64,000 bases of DNA from Aliidiomarina indica (GCF_015354615.1 NZ_JACAVQ010000004.1:62001-126000), one strand, 5' to 3'. Positions 1 through 8,529 are shown, numbered from the stretch's first letter. Program-made: numbers and translations. Notes: a model not told the origin generated them from the sequence alone.

Positions 1-247
1 CCGTAGTGTACGGGCCCACATGGTTACTGGAAATAAATTCACCAGCAATACAAAAGCCTTTGGCATGGGCGCGTCGAAAGCCGAGATGCGGATTGCCGGC
101 CTCTTGATAGTCTACAAATTCTTGGGCCGTAACGATGCGTTGACCCAAGCCGGAAGCGACTGCGTAAAAAAGCAGGGCTAGCCCGCCAACAACTATCGCA
201 ATGATCGCGTATCGAAGTGCAAGCTGAGACGATTCAGGCTTACTCAT
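1..247 (-). CDS. Catalase-family peroxidase (SrpA-like), N-terminal part
   Basis: The gene enters from the left edge, so only the first 82 codons are visible. Residues 10-30 form one hydrophobic segment, a signal anchor or uncleaved signal peptide. It is followed by the stretch FRRAHAKGFCIAGEF, which resembles the start of catalase-related haem peroxidases (small SrpA-type catalases), where the RRAHAKG motif precedes the haem pocket. The ATG has an AGGAAAA ribosome site a few bases upstream. The family breaks down peroxides with haem; the membrane segment suggests a periplasm-facing enzyme. The catalytic His and Asn and the haem-ligand Tyr lie outside the window and cannot be checked. Confidence 0.72.
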   Translation of the reverse strand, partial: MSKPESSQLALRYAIIAIVVGGLALLFYAVASGLGQRIVTAQEFVDYQEAGNPHLGFRRAHAKGFCIAGEFISSNHVGPYTT

Positions 248-331
248 TGTTATTTTCCTGAAAGTTAAGGTGCCTTAATTAAGAAGCTTATATGCAAATC
301 TCGGAACTTTCGATCAATTGAGATAATTTAA

Positions 332-513
332 ATGCGACATTTCGAAAAAACTGGTTTCGGGATTCCCAATAGGCTAATTTGCGCAAGGGGCTATAAACCT
401 TCTCAGATGGTCAGCGTTTTGGAGCAGCAATAGAATCCCTCTACTTTGGTGGGGCAATTGCGCTTGTGATTTTTGCCGTGGTTTACGCGGCCCGTCAAAT
501 GAGTGAGCGATAA
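332..513 (+). pseudogene. Possible frameshifted small membrane-protein gene
   Basis: An ATG at 332 opens 33 codons (starting MRHFEKTGFG and ending in SVLEQQ) before TAG at 431. A second frame, open from 397 to the TAA at 511-513, reads ESLYFGGAIALVIFAV and then VYAARQMSER: one good membrane span followed by a short charged tail. Joining the two frames near 430 by a single indel gives a plausible protein of about 60 residues with one transmembrane helix. No family is recognised. It could be a decayed gene, a sequencing error, or chance; the ribosome site before the ATG is weak. Confidence 0.25.
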
Positions 514-514
514 C

Positions 515-1801
515 TTAGCTTGCATGTGGCGAGATGGGGCGAAAAATACCGGTTTTGGTCATATCACGAATTAAAGTGAACTGCTCCAGTGCGGTTACCG
601 GATCAATTTTTTCAACGGCGTCTAAATTTAAAGCCGACCATTGGTCGCGCGTAATTTTAACAGAAATAAGGTAACTATCAGTTTCATGGCCCATGGCCTG
701 ATCGGTTTGTTGGGTGTATCCCGATACAATAAGGTGATTGACGCTGGGAAGGGTAACAAAAGCCACCCCAATAAGCCGAAAAATAACGCCGTGAATGTGC
801 TGCATATACTCTTTACGCTGCTGAGTGGCGCTCTTATCTTTAATCAGTAATCGCTTCCCTGTTTTGCTAACTTCCGCGGAGCGAGAGGGGAAAGCTTCCG
901 TAGTGGGAAGATCGACGTCGATGAACACAACCACGTTATCATGCTGCTGGATATCGAAATCGATAAGTGTTTCCCGCGGCCAATCAAGTTCTGCCAGCTC
1001 GTGTTCGAGCAGCTCCTCCATAAAGGTCACATCATGATCGCGACGATGAACAAAGGTTTTCTGTAACTCAAGTTGCTCCTGGCGATGCGCGTCACGCTGC
1101 TTGGTCCATAGGGCGACGGCGTCGGCATACTCCTGCTGCAATTCCGTACGTACGCTGTTGATACGCTGATTTTCACTTTCCCATTCCTGTTGTAACGTCC
1201 TGGCCTTGGTGTCTCGTTTGGCAGCAAGCCGAGGAAACCACGCATGCCAAAACCATCGGCGCGGAAGCCGAGGCGGCTCCGGGCTGGCGGGAAGTTTGGG
1301 CTCTTGCGGATGGGGATGATTAAAGTTTACGGGTACGAACTCCGGCGCTTCCGTGCTGAGCGCAGGGGTATCATGATGAATGTTGAGCAGCAGTTCATTA
1401 TCGTCATTAATGCGCTCTAATTCGTTCTGTAGAAAGGTGTAAATAGACTCAGATTGTTGCTGCCAGAGCTGGCGCTCGATAGATTTATCAACGGCTTGCC
1501 CGTCTGGCCCGCGGAACAGAAGCTGTCCGCGATCGTCGAGCGTGAGCTGTACGCTAATTTTAGATTCATTCTGCGAGCGCTGCTGTTCGCGGGCGACCCG
1601 TCGCTGATGGGCAGGGCTTTTATCGAGGCGAGAGCGATAGGACAACCCAGTGCCCGGCGCACCCACATTGCTCCATACGCCGCGCTTTCCGGCAGTGATT
1701 GAAGCGCCACGAATTCCGGCGGATGCGCTCACACCCGACTTGCTAAAATTAAGGCGCACTCCGGGCAAAATGCGGACACGCCGATGAAATCGAAACGCCA
1801 T
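515..1801 (-). CDS. DUF4236 domain-containing protein
   Basis: This protein has 428 residues. Residues 3-55 carry the DUF4236 signature: an FRFHRRVRILPGVRLN-type start, then the glycine-rich SKSGVSASAGIRGAS repeat and a VGAPGTGLSYR end, which predict a small beta-strand domain of unknown function. A charged, glutamine-rich middle and a proline-rich linker near 165-190 follow, then a helical, coiled-coil-prone region and a C-terminal domain that I do not recognise. No signal peptide or membrane span is visible. Its start codon directly abuts the stop of the Mpo1-like gene upstream, so the two are probably co-transcribed. The function is unknown. Confidence 0.75.
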   Translation of the reverse strand: MAFRFHRRVRILPGVRLNFSKSGVSASAGIRGASITAGKRGVWSNVGAPGTGLSYRSRLDKSPAHQRRVAREQQRSQNESKISVQLTLDDRGQLLFRGPDGQAVDKSIERQLWQQQSESIYTFLQNELERINDDNELLLNIHHDTPALSTEAPEFVPVNFNHPHPQEPKLPASPEPPRLPRRWFWHAWFPRLAAKRDTKARTLQQEWESENQRINSVRTELQQEYADAVALWTKQRDAHRQEQLELQKTFVHRRDHDVTFMEELLEHELAELDWPRETLIDFDIQQHDNVVVFIDVDLPTTEAFPSRSAEVSKTGKRLLIKDKSATQQRKEYMQHIHGVIFRLIGVAFVTLPSVNHLIVSGYTQQTDQAMGHETDSYLISVKITRDQWSALNLDAVEKIDPVTALEQFTLIRDMTKTGIFRPISPHAS

Positions 1802-2119
1802 TTACCAAGGCAACCGGCCGGTAAGCACGTCTTTAAGCATCACCCAATCACCCATCAGGCTGTAAATGGGATGTTTGAATGTGGCGGGCTTATTCTTTTC
1901 AAAGAAGAAATGCCCAACCCATGCAAAGCCGTAACCCACCACGGGCACGGCCCACAACCACACGTATGCACTACTGAGAATGGCGTAAACAATGATGGCC
2001 ACCACCAGCAGTGTGCCCACTACATGCAGGCGACGCGATGTGCGGTTGCGATGCTCTTTTAAATAGTAGGGGTAAAACTCCCGGAAGCTATTGAATTCTT
2101 TCTCTGCTGCGCTGCTCAT
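1802..2119 (-). CDS. Mpo1-like (DUF962) membrane protein
   Basis: This small protein has 105 residues. The N-terminal motif FREFYPYYLKEHRNRTSRRLH is typical of the DUF962/Mpo1-like family (yeast Mpo1 is a haem/iron-dependent dioxygenase that alpha-oxidises 2-hydroxy fatty acids). Two hydrophobic segments (about 33-50 and 54-72) and the later conserved GHFFFEKNKPATFKHP motif, with conserved His residues, fit the family. The ATG is preceded by AAGGAG at good spacing. It is the first gene of a two-gene unit with the DUF4236 gene. Enzymatic activity in bacteria is inferred from the family only. Confidence 0.85.
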   Translation of the reverse strand: MSSAAEKEFNSFREFYPYYLKEHRNRTSRRLHVVGTLLVVAIIVYAILSSAYVWLWAVPVVGYGFAWVGHFFFEKNKPATFKHPIYSLMGDWVMLKDVLTGRLPW

Positions 2120-2230
2120 GCTTGATTGCTCCTTGTCACTGCACCCGACGGCACACTTGTGAACCCGTCACAATGTTGTACCATCGACGCAGGAATGGAG
2201 CAAATATTGTGTGTTACCGGATAAAACAAC

Positions 2231-2331
2231 AGTTACGCCCCAGGGGTGGAACTCTTGCAGCCCTTGTATGGCGAGGAATTTGCCGTTTTGAAAAAAGGAC
2301 AAAATCTGAGTTCCACCCCTGGGGCGGAACT
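2231..2331. repeat. Paired palindromic repeat A, copy 1
   Basis: Two 23-bp near-palindromes lie at 2231-2253 and 2309-2331, with starts 78 bp apart. The consensus half-sites are AGTTCCRCCCC and GGGGYGGAACT around one central A/T. The 55-bp spacer (CAGCCCTTGTATGG..., AATTTGCCGTTTTG, then an A-rich GGACAAAA) closely matches the spacer of the copy at 3770-3870. It lies between the divergent Mpo1-like gene and the Tag-like gene. The layout is like a REP/BIME element rather than a gene-specific operator. Confidence 0.8.
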
Positions 2332-2363
2332 GTTGATGCGGCCTCGTGAATGGATAAGTGAAT

Positions 2364-3035
2364 ATGAAATTCGAAGCTTTTTACCAACGCGCGCTAGAAC
2401 GCAAAGGTGGTTTTCAGGCGGTAAGTGAGCGCTTACCCTACGTGGCCACCTCAGAGGAGTTGTGCGCATTAGGTGATGACCGTTATTTATCAACAATAAC
2501 CAAGTGCGTATTTCGGGCAGGGTTTGTGTGGCGAATTATCGAAAATAAATGGCCTGGATTCGAAGAAGCCTTTAGTGGTTTTCTGCCGTTGTATTGGCAG
2601 CAAGTGCCGCCGGAGCGGCTAGAGGCGCTTGGCCGTGATGAGCGCATTGTGCGTAATATGCAGAAGATTAATACGGTGCCGCACAATGCCTTTATGATCG
2701 TTGAAGCTGCAGAAAGATACGGCAGTTTTGGTGCGTTTTTAGCCCAGTGGCCATCGCAGGATCAGGTTGGGCTTTTGCTTTGGTTAAAGAAAAACGGTGC
2801 GCGATTAGGCGGTGCAAGTGCGCAGTATTTCCTGCGCATGGTCGGCTGGGATGGCTTTATTTTATCCACCGATGTCACTACAGCCCTGGTAAACCATAAC
2901 CTCTTGGATGCCAACCCGATGTCTCAAAAGGGCTTAAAGCAAGCGCAGCAAGTGTTCAATCAGTGGCATGAGGAAACCGGAATGCCCTATTCGCATCTGT
3001 CTAAAATCTTATCTTTTACCTTAGATGCGCGCTAA
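2364..3035 (+). CDS. DNA-3-methyladenine glycosylase I-like (Tag-like) protein
   Basis: This 223-residue protein resembles the COG2818 (Tag) family of base-excision glycosylases that remove 3-methyladenine. Supporting stretches are the N-terminal FYQRALERKGG, DDRYLSTITKCVFRAGFVWRII followed by ENKWPGFEEAF, and RIVRNMQKINTVPHNA. It lacks the usual Tag N-terminus with its CxW and YHDxEWG motifs and the C-terminal zinc ligands, so it belongs to a divergent Tag branch and its activity is inferred. I chose the ATG at 2364 over the GTG at 2358 because GGATAA ends about six bases before the ATG but abuts the GTG. Repeat A lies in its upstream region. Confidence 0.75.
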   Translation: MKFEAFYQRALERKGGFQAVSERLPYVATSEELCALGDDRYLSTITKCVFRAGFVWRIIENKWPGFEEAFSGFLPLYWQQVPPERLEALGRDERIVRNMQKINTVPHNAFMIVEAAERYGSFGAFLAQWPSQDQVGLLLWLKKNGARLGGASAQYFLRMVGWDGFILSTDVTTALVNHNLLDANPMSQKGLKQAQQVFNQWHEETGMPYSHLSKILSFTLDAR

Positions 3036-3040
3036 TCCGC

Positions 3041-3685
3041 CTATAACCCCAGATACACTTCGGTGACGCCATTAATGACAAATTGCACAGCGATAACCGC
3101 CAAAATAATACCGAATATACGGGTGACAATTTCTTTGCCGGTTTCGCCCAAATACTTGACCAAGAAATGCGAGTAAATCATTGCGAAATAGCAGGCCGTG
3201 ACGGTGACAAGAATGGCGAGAAACACCACAAGCACATGCCATATTTGCGGTGCTTCGCTAGTCAGAATCATGACGGTCGCGATAGAGCCCGGACCGCTGA
3301 TAAAAGGAATCGCTAGCGGAATTACGGATATATCTTTGGCAAGTTTACCATCGGGCTGAGGGGCCTCTCCGCTCGCCTCCTCACCCTCATCCTGGCCTTT
3401 GTGAATCATGCGCATGGCGATGCCAAACAAGATCAAACCACCGGCAATACGAAAGGCCTCGAGGGTTATTCCAAACAGCTTGAAGATCACACTACCTAGT
3501 AATGCGAAGGTGACGAAAATGCCCCCAGCAACTAGAGTGGACCGTTTGGCTGTGGTGCGAATGGTTTGTTTGTTGGCCCGTGGCAACAGCGATACAAAAA
3601 TAAACGCAGTGGTCAGTGGATTCACAATGACAAAAAGCGCTGCAATGGTGATTGCAAAATATTCGAAGAATCCACTGTAATCCAT
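3041..3685 (-). CDS. MarC/YhgN-family membrane protein
   Basis: This integral membrane protein of 214 residues has six predicted helices. The family motifs NPLTTAFIF near residue 22, AGGLILFGIAMRMI near 81 and IPLAIPFISGPGSIATVM near 125 identify the MarC (NAAT) family. A charged, acidic cytoplasmic loop (KGQDEGEEASGEAPQPD) separates helices 3 and 4. Members have been proposed to export or take up neutral amino acids, but the substrate is uncertain and the old link to multiple antibiotic resistance is not supported. It converges with the Tag-like gene, leaving a gap of only 5 bp. Confidence 0.88.
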   Translation of the reverse strand: MDYSGFFEYFAITIAALFVIVNPLTTAFIFVSLLPRANKQTIRTTAKRSTLVAGGIFVTFALLGSVIFKLFGITLEAFRIAGGLILFGIAMRMIHKGQDEGEEASGEAPQPDGKLAKDISVIPLAIPFISGPGSIATVMILTSEAPQIWHVLVVFLAILVTVTACYFAMIYSHFLVKYLGETGKEIVTRIFGIILAVIAVQFVINGVTEVYLGL

Positions 3686-3769
3686 TATTCACTCCTAGAC
3701 GCTGTTGAATTTCCAATTTAACAGTCAGTTATAGGACATAAACGCCTACTTCTCAACCGACGAATTAAC

Positions 3770-3870
3770 AGTTCCACCCCTGGGGCGGAACTGTTGTAGC
3801 CCTTGTGTGGTGCGGAATTTGCTGTTTTGGAAAAGGGACGAAACATGAGTTCCACCCCTGGGGCGGAACT
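3770..3870. repeat. Paired palindromic repeat A, copy 2
   Basis: Two 23-bp near-palindromes at 3770-3792 and 3848-3870 start 78 bp apart and are identical to each other. The spacer (TAGCCCTTGTGTGG, AATTTGCTGTTTTGG, AAAAGGGACGAAA) aligns along its length with the spacer of copy 1. It lies downstream of the alpha/beta hydrolase stop and upstream of the marC-like start. The two palindromes here share one orientation, whereas in copy 1 they are inverted relative to each other. Confidence 0.82.
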
Positions 3871-3902
3871 GTTTTAGCGAAGCGGAGGGTGGGCCTCTGG
3901 GG

Positions 3903-4778
3903 TTAGGGGCAAGGGGTGTCGAGTTGGTGGTTGGTGAGGAAGCTTTGGATGTCGTTGTATGCGGGGGTCCAGAAGCGCAGTGGTGACGCTAAGCTGGCGA
4001 CGAGGGCTACGTGGCGAGCCCGATCATAGGTATGCACATCAACAGGGACGCCGAGTTCACGTAAACGAGACGCGAATTTGTCGGTGTGGGCGGGCTCTGC
4101 AACGGTATCCTGTTCTCCATGAAGGAGCAGTGTCGGTGGCATATCGGCGTGGGCTAAGGCCACAGGGTTGGCTTCATCGCCCTCCACCGTGGTGAACTTA
4201 TCTTTAACGCGCTCATGCTCAAGGGGTAAATCATAAGGGCCTGAGAGTCCTATCAGTGCTGAAATAGTTAGGTTGGTGGCGTTTGCATTGGCAAAATAAC
4301 GCGGTTCAACAGCGAGCATGGCGGCGGTGTGGGCCCCTGCAGAATGCCCCATCAATACAATGTCATTGCCCGCTGAGCAAACCCTTCCTTGGTGCTGTTC
4401 AATGGCATCGGGCAGTGCAGCAATGGAATCGGCGACATCTTGAATAAAATCGGGAAACTCAACATCGGGATACAAACGATAATTAGGGACGAGGGTAACG
4501 TAACCTAACCGCGCAAATGCTTGTCCGACAAACTCAAATTCTTTCTTATCACCTTGATCCCAAGCGCCCCCATATACGAATACTATAACGCGTTGTTTCA
4601 CATTATCTTGCGTCGGCACATAGATATCCATGCGCTGACGATCATGGTCACCATAGGCCACATCACTGAGCAAATCATAGCTGCCAGAAGGAACAACTGT
4701 ATTAAGCACGCGCGTGGGTTGGCATGCGACTAGCAACAAAATGATGGCAATAATGGCAACGACAATGGCGATTCGCAT
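3903..4778 (-). CDS. Lipoprotein alpha/beta hydrolase
   Basis: The protein has 291 residues and an N-terminal lipoprotein signal (hydrophobic residues 3-18 followed by the lipobox LVAC), so it is probably anchored in the cell envelope. The alpha/beta-hydrolase fold shows the oxyanion-hole strand with YGGAWDQGDK (usually HGG in this family), the nucleophile elbow GHSAGAH, an acidic LLHGEQDTVAE loop and the catalytic His in RARHVAL. It looks like a carboxylesterase or BD-FAE-type esterase. The substrate cannot be read from sequence. Tyr in place of His in the oxyanion motif is unusual. Confidence 0.85.
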   Translation of the reverse strand: MRIAIVVAIIAIILLLVACQPTRVLNTVVPSGSYDLLSDVAYGDHDRQRMDIYVPTQDNVKQRVIVFVYGGAWDQGDKKEFEFVGQAFARLGYVTLVPNYRLYPDVEFPDFIQDVADSIAALPDAIEQHQGRVCSAGNDIVLMGHSAGAHTAAMLAVEPRYFANANATNLTISALIGLSGPYDLPLEHERVKDKFTTVEGDEANPVALAHADMPPTLLLHGEQDTVAEPAHTDKFASRLRELGVPVDVHTYDRARHVALVASLASPLRFWTPAYNDIQSFLTNHQLDTPCP

Positions 4779-4954
4779 AAAGCTCCGTTTTTAGAAGGTG
4801 GTAAAGAAGGTACGTCATGCACCGATAATATGATCATACGCATAATTCGAAATAATCCGCAGTGCTTCGTAGATTATTGAACTACTATAAATGTAGTAGG
4901 AAAAGATGATCTCGCAGCATAATAAAAATTAACGAGCCTCGGGGGGCAATCTTG

Positions 4955-6238
4955 ATGTTAGAGCCCTTGAAAAACATCGGAATACCCAGCGATATCTTAA
5001 CCACGGTGTTAGATAACGTGGGCGCGTGCGTGTACGTAAAGGACAGATCCGGGCGTTATATTTATGCTAACCGTCAGGTTCAAGAATTGTTTGGCCACTC
5101 TCTCGAAGATATTATCGGTAAATCCGATGAGGCATTTTTCGATCTCGAGCGCTCAGCGCAACTGAAAGAAAATGATGATTGGGTCATTAGCAAGGGTAAG
5201 GTGCTAGAAAGCGAAGAAGCAAATTACCTGAAATCAACTGGTGAGCGACATATTTACCTCACGGTAAAGCAGCCACTTTATGACGATAACCAACAAATTA
5301 TTGGTATGTTTGGTATATCGACAGATATTACCGCAGAGAAAAAGCTGGCGCGGGAATTGAAGCAGCAAAATGAGATGCTCAATATATTGATGGATAACAT
5401 TGATTCTAGTATTTACATGCTCACCGAAGATAATCATTTAATCTATGGAAACCGCTCTTTAGCGGAGCAATTTCAGCGCACGCAAGCTGAGCTGCGGAAT
5501 ATGAACATTTCGGAGCTTGTGGATGAACAAACTTTTAAAGCACTGGCAGAGCACAATCGCAAAGTGTTTGAGTCTGGGGAAACCCAAAAATTCAAAGAAG
5601 AAGTGCGCACCGCAGATGGCGAGCGGCGGTTCTATTGGTCGGTGAAGGTCCCCTACACGCTTGCGGATGAACAGAGGGTTATTGTTGGTTTATCGACAGA
5701 TATGACGGAGACTTTTTTGTTGCAGGAGCGCTTGCGTGAGCAATCTAATCGTGACCCGATGACAGGATTATATAACCGTCGATTCTTTTTTGATTTTGCC
5801 GAAAAAACCATGGCGGAATCAGAACGCAGCGGGCGCGCAACGTCAACTCTGGTTATTGATGTAGATGACTTTAAAAACATTAATGACAACTATGGGCATC
5901 CTGCAGGAGATAGAGTATTAAAAGATTTTTCAGCACTATTAGAACGTTTGGTGCGTAAGGGTGATATTGTCGCGCGGGTGGGCGGCGAAGAGTTTGCTGT
6001 ACTTCTCCCGAATACCGGCTACCAACAAGCGGTTGATGTGGCCCGTCGTATTTGTGAGCAAACACGTATCACGCCGATTAAATTAGCGAATGATCAGGTT
6101 GTTAATGTGACTGTGAGTATTGGCGTGGCGGACAATCCAGCATCGAAAGGGCTGTATGAAACCATATACGGAAAAGCGGACGCACGCTTATACCTTGCTA
6201 AGAATAATGGACGTGATCAGATTTGTGCCCAGGACTAG
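4955..6238 (+). CDS. Diguanylate cyclase with two PAS domains
   Basis: The protein has 427 residues with no membrane span. PAS domain 1 covers about 12-125 (YVKDRSGRYIYANRQ start), PAS domain 2 about 135-255, and a GGDEF domain about 263-426. The active site is intact, GGEEF at 343-347, and the RxxD inhibitory site (RKGD) lies five residues before it, so product feedback is expected. It should make c-di-GMP from GTP under control of a small ligand or redox signal sensed by PAS. A TTG at 4952 is also possible; I chose the adjacent ATG. A second, degenerate GGDEF gene follows 36 bp downstream, probably in the same transcript. Confidence 0.92.
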   Translation: MLEPLKNIGIPSDILTTVLDNVGACVYVKDRSGRYIYANRQVQELFGHSLEDIIGKSDEAFFDLERSAQLKENDDWVISKGKVLESEEANYLKSTGERHIYLTVKQPLYDDNQQIIGMFGISTDITAEKKLARELKQQNEMLNILMDNIDSSIYMLTEDNHLIYGNRSLAEQFQRTQAELRNMNISELVDEQTFKALAEHNRKVFESGETQKFKEEVRTADGERRFYWSVKVPYTLADEQRVIVGLSTDMTETFLLQERLREQSNRDPMTGLYNRRFFFDFAEKTMAESERSGRATSTLVIDVDDFKNINDNYGHPAGDRVLKDFSALLERLVRKGDIVARVGGEEFAVLLPNTGYQQAVDVARRICEQTRITPIKLANDQVVNVTVSIGVADNPASKGLYETIYGKADARLYLAKNNGRDQICAQD

Positions 6239-6274
6239 TGGTTTGCAGATATCTAGCTATCAGGAGATCGCGCA

Positions 6275-7276
6275 ATGCCTTCGAACGCTTTAAGTTTTGA
6301 TGAAAAGCAGTTTCGTCACTTGCTAGAAACCTTGTGGGAGCAATCTCTTAGTCCGATGTGGGTGTGCAAAGTGGTGCACGATGACTTTGAAATGGTGAGT
6401 GCAAATAAAGCAGCGCTAAAAGTTGATGCTAATCAGTTACCCGGAACATTGCTCAGTGAGGTGGTAAAAAAGAGCGGGCACGACAATAGTGTGGTTGCCG
6501 GTTATTTTACCTGTCTTGAAAAAAGAACCTTAGTTGAGTTTGAACAGCGCCCCTATGTGGATGGCAAGGAGCATTTGTTTCGCACCGTGTTAGTCCCGAT
6601 CAAAAACTCCCGGGGCGCGATTACGCATATTTGGGGTTCTGCTTATAATTTGACGGATTTACTCGACGTTCAGCTCGATTTGGCGCAAGAAATTGAATCG
6701 CTCCAGCGCAAACTATCGGAGCGCACCAAGCAGCTACACAATGCTCGTCAGACACTGGAAGAGTTCGCTACGAAAGATGCGCTGACCCAGGTGGCGAATC
6801 GCCACTTCTTTGATGAGAACTTAACGAGAGCGGTTTTGCGCGCCCATCGTGAGCGCGAACCCTTAGCACTTATTATGATTGAAGCGGATTATTTCAAACG
6901 CTTTAATCAACGTTATGGACATCAGGCCGGCGACGACTGTTTACAACAGATTGCGCAAGCTATCGCACAAATTGATTTACGTCAGGATGATGTGGTCGCT
7001 CGTTTCAGTGGCAATACCTTCTCAATACTTTTACCCAACTGCGAACCCAGTGATGCAGAGCGCATCGCCCATGTGGCCCTAAAGCGTGTCCGTAATTTGA
7101 ATATTAAACATGAAACATCAGGGGTTACCGGTGATAAAATAATGACGGTAAGTATTGGTGTTGCCGTTGCCGCGCTTGGCCAGTCCACTTCTGATAGCTT
7201 ATTTAAAGAAGTCACCGACGCTCTAGATGTGGCTAAATCTTCCGGAAATAATTGCGTTCGCATGTCGGTTATTTGA
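6275..7276 (+). CDS. PAS-GGDEF protein with degenerate active site
   Basis: This cytoplasmic protein has 333 residues: a PAS-like domain about 10-130, a coiled-coil linker about 135-165 and a GGDEF-type domain about 166-330. The active-site loop is SGNTF (245-249) instead of GG(D/E)EF, and the first metal-binding Asp of the DxD motif is Glu (MIEADYFK). The RxxD inhibitory site is retained as RQDD at 236-239. Loss of the catalytic loop argues against cyclase activity; the kept I-site suggests c-di-GMP binding. The start has a CAGGAG ribosome site. It follows the intact cyclase by 36 bp in the same direction, so the two may act as a pair. Confidence 0.9.
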   Translation: MPSNALSFDEKQFRHLLETLWEQSLSPMWVCKVVHDDFEMVSANKAALKVDANQLPGTLLSEVVKKSGHDNSVVAGYFTCLEKRTLVEFEQRPYVDGKEHLFRTVLVPIKNSRGAITHIWGSAYNLTDLLDVQLDLAQEIESLQRKLSERTKQLHNARQTLEEFATKDALTQVANRHFFDENLTRAVLRAHREREPLALIMIEADYFKRFNQRYGHQAGDDCLQQIAQAIAQIDLRQDDVVARFSGNTFSILLPNCEPSDAERIAHVALKRVRNLNIKHETSGVTGDKIMTVSIGVAVAALGQSTSDSLFKEVTDALDVAKSSGNNCVRMSVI

Positions 7277-7284
7277 CCCCGTAC

Positions 7285-7301
7285 CCAACGCACCGCGTTG
7301 G
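7285..7301. repeat. Palindromic repeat B, copy 1
   Basis: A 17-bp palindrome with arms CCAACGC and GCGTTGG lies in the 49-bp gap between the degenerate GGDEF gene and the DUF1653 gene. The centre is ACC here rather than the GAT of the other copies. It matches the palindromes at 8605 and 10776. Confidence 0.65.
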
Positions 7302-7325
7302 CCGCGAGCCGCTAGAATCAGGTAA

Positions 7326-7577
7326 ATGTCTATGTCCTTAAAGCCCTCATTACAAATTGGCTATTACCGCCACTACAAAGGCGCGATGTACAGGGTGCTG
7401 GACCTTGTCCGTCACTCCGAAACCGACGAATGGCTGGTGCTATATCACCCCTGTTATGGTGATCGCGGATTATGGGTTCGGCCCTACACAATGTTCATAG
7501 AGCACATTGAGCATGAAGGAAAACGGCAACCGCGGTTTGCTCATATTCCTGCTTATTACGATCCCGAAGCATCATGA
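7326..7577 (+). CDS. DUF1653 domain-containing protein
   Basis: This small soluble protein of 83 residues is almost entirely a DUF1653 domain. It shows the pattern GYYRHYKGAMYRVLDLVRHSE, then LVLYHPCYGDRGLWVRPYTMF, the usual YRHYKGxxY...RP..MF signature. The family is small, widespread and of unknown function. The ATG has only a modest AGG ribosome site; the second ATG at 7332 could also be used. It overlaps the start of the next gene by 4 bp, which indicates translational coupling. Confidence 0.88.
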   Translation: MSMSLKPSLQIGYYRHYKGAMYRVLDLVRHSETDEWLVLYHPCYGDRGLWVRPYTMFIEHIEHEGKRQPRFAHIPAYYDPEAS

Positions 7578-7900
7578 AGAAACTACAACAATTAGCCTTG
7601 TTATGTGCGGCAATAGGCATTGGTTTCGCTTTGTTGGTGTATCAGCAAGTGGATACTTCGGCGCCTTCTTATAATCAGGGCGGCATTGGTATGTTAGTGA
7701 TGATTATTTCGCTGCCGACGCTGTTAGCATCCGCCGTGTTTAATATCCCCACCACGTTGCTGTTGCTGGATCCTAAAAGGCGCACAGAAAGTGGGATGGA
7801 TACCCCTCTTGGCTATGCTATTTGGATGATGAATTGGCTGCTTCTTTTTGTTTATTTATATTTTATAGTGTTATCCATACGCGTGATTTTTCACGTCTAG
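7574..7900 (+). CDS. Hypothetical membrane protein, about three spans
   Basis: This protein of 108 residues has hydrophobic segments at about 5-23, 38-65 and 84-105, so it is probably an inner-membrane protein with three helices. I recognise no family motif. The ATGA overlap with the DUF1653 gene shows that the two are co-transcribed and translationally coupled. No function can be assigned. Confidence 0.65.
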   Translation: MKKLQQLALLCAAIGIGFALLVYQQVDTSAPSYNQGGIGMLVMIISLPTLLASAVFNIPTTLLLLDPKRRTESGMDTPLGYAIWMMNWLLLFVYLYFIVLSIRVIFHV

Positions 7901-8037
7901 TGTTATTGTAAATGTAATTTGTTAAGCTTGATTTGGCTTCAGGAATAGAAGCTACCAAACCGCAGAGTGGATGCTAAATAGCGGTATAGCACAGTTTGTC
8001 ACTCTCTCATGATGAATAATAATGAAAGGAACGAGAG

Positions 8038-8529
8038 ATGGCTCTTCGATTGATTAAAACCTTGTTGGCCTTATTTATCGGCCTCATGTGTTTATTTTAC
8101 GGTTTCCAAAATGTTGCTAATTTAACCGAAGCGCACTTTTTTATGGGGTATGTGCTCGGTCTTAGCGATCATGAAGTGTATCCAAATACCTTCGCGTTTG
8201 GTGTCAGTAGCTCAGCCCTCGCATGGGTGGCAATCACGATTGTGATTGGGCTTGAATTACTGGCCGGATTCTTAGCGCTGCGAGGCGCTTGGGCGATGTG
8301 GCAAAACCGAAGTAACGACGGCGTAAGCTTTCAGGCCGCCAAAGATTCTGTGTACTTAGGGGCTGGTGTGGCACTTATTGTTTGGTTTGGTTTGTTCACC
8401 GTTATCGCGGGATCATTCTTCCAAATGTGGCAAACAGAATTGGGTGCGGGCTCCTTGATGGGGTCATTTCAGTATCTTGGCTCAATTGCACTGGTTACCT
8501 TTTTCATTGCAATGCCTGACAAAGATTAA
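8038..8529 (+). CDS. DUF2165 family membrane protein
   Basis: This membrane protein has 163 residues and four predicted helices (about 4-22, 60-82, 104-127, 140-158). The pattern FYGFQNVANLTEAHFFMGYVL in the first loop and LELLAGFLALRGAWAMW in the second helix fit the DUF2165 family of predicted small integral membrane proteins. The ATG has an AAAGGAACGAG ribosome site. The function is unknown. The 137 bp upstream hold no obvious gene or strong hairpin. Confidence 0.82.
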   Translation: MALRLIKTLLALFIGLMCLFYGFQNVANLTEAHFFMGYVLGLSDHEVYPNTFAFGVSSSALAWVAITIVIGLELLAGFLALRGAWAMWQNRSNDGVSFQAAKDSVYLGAGVALIVWFGLFTVIAGSFFQMWQTELGAGSLMGSFQYLGSIALVTFFIAMPDKD

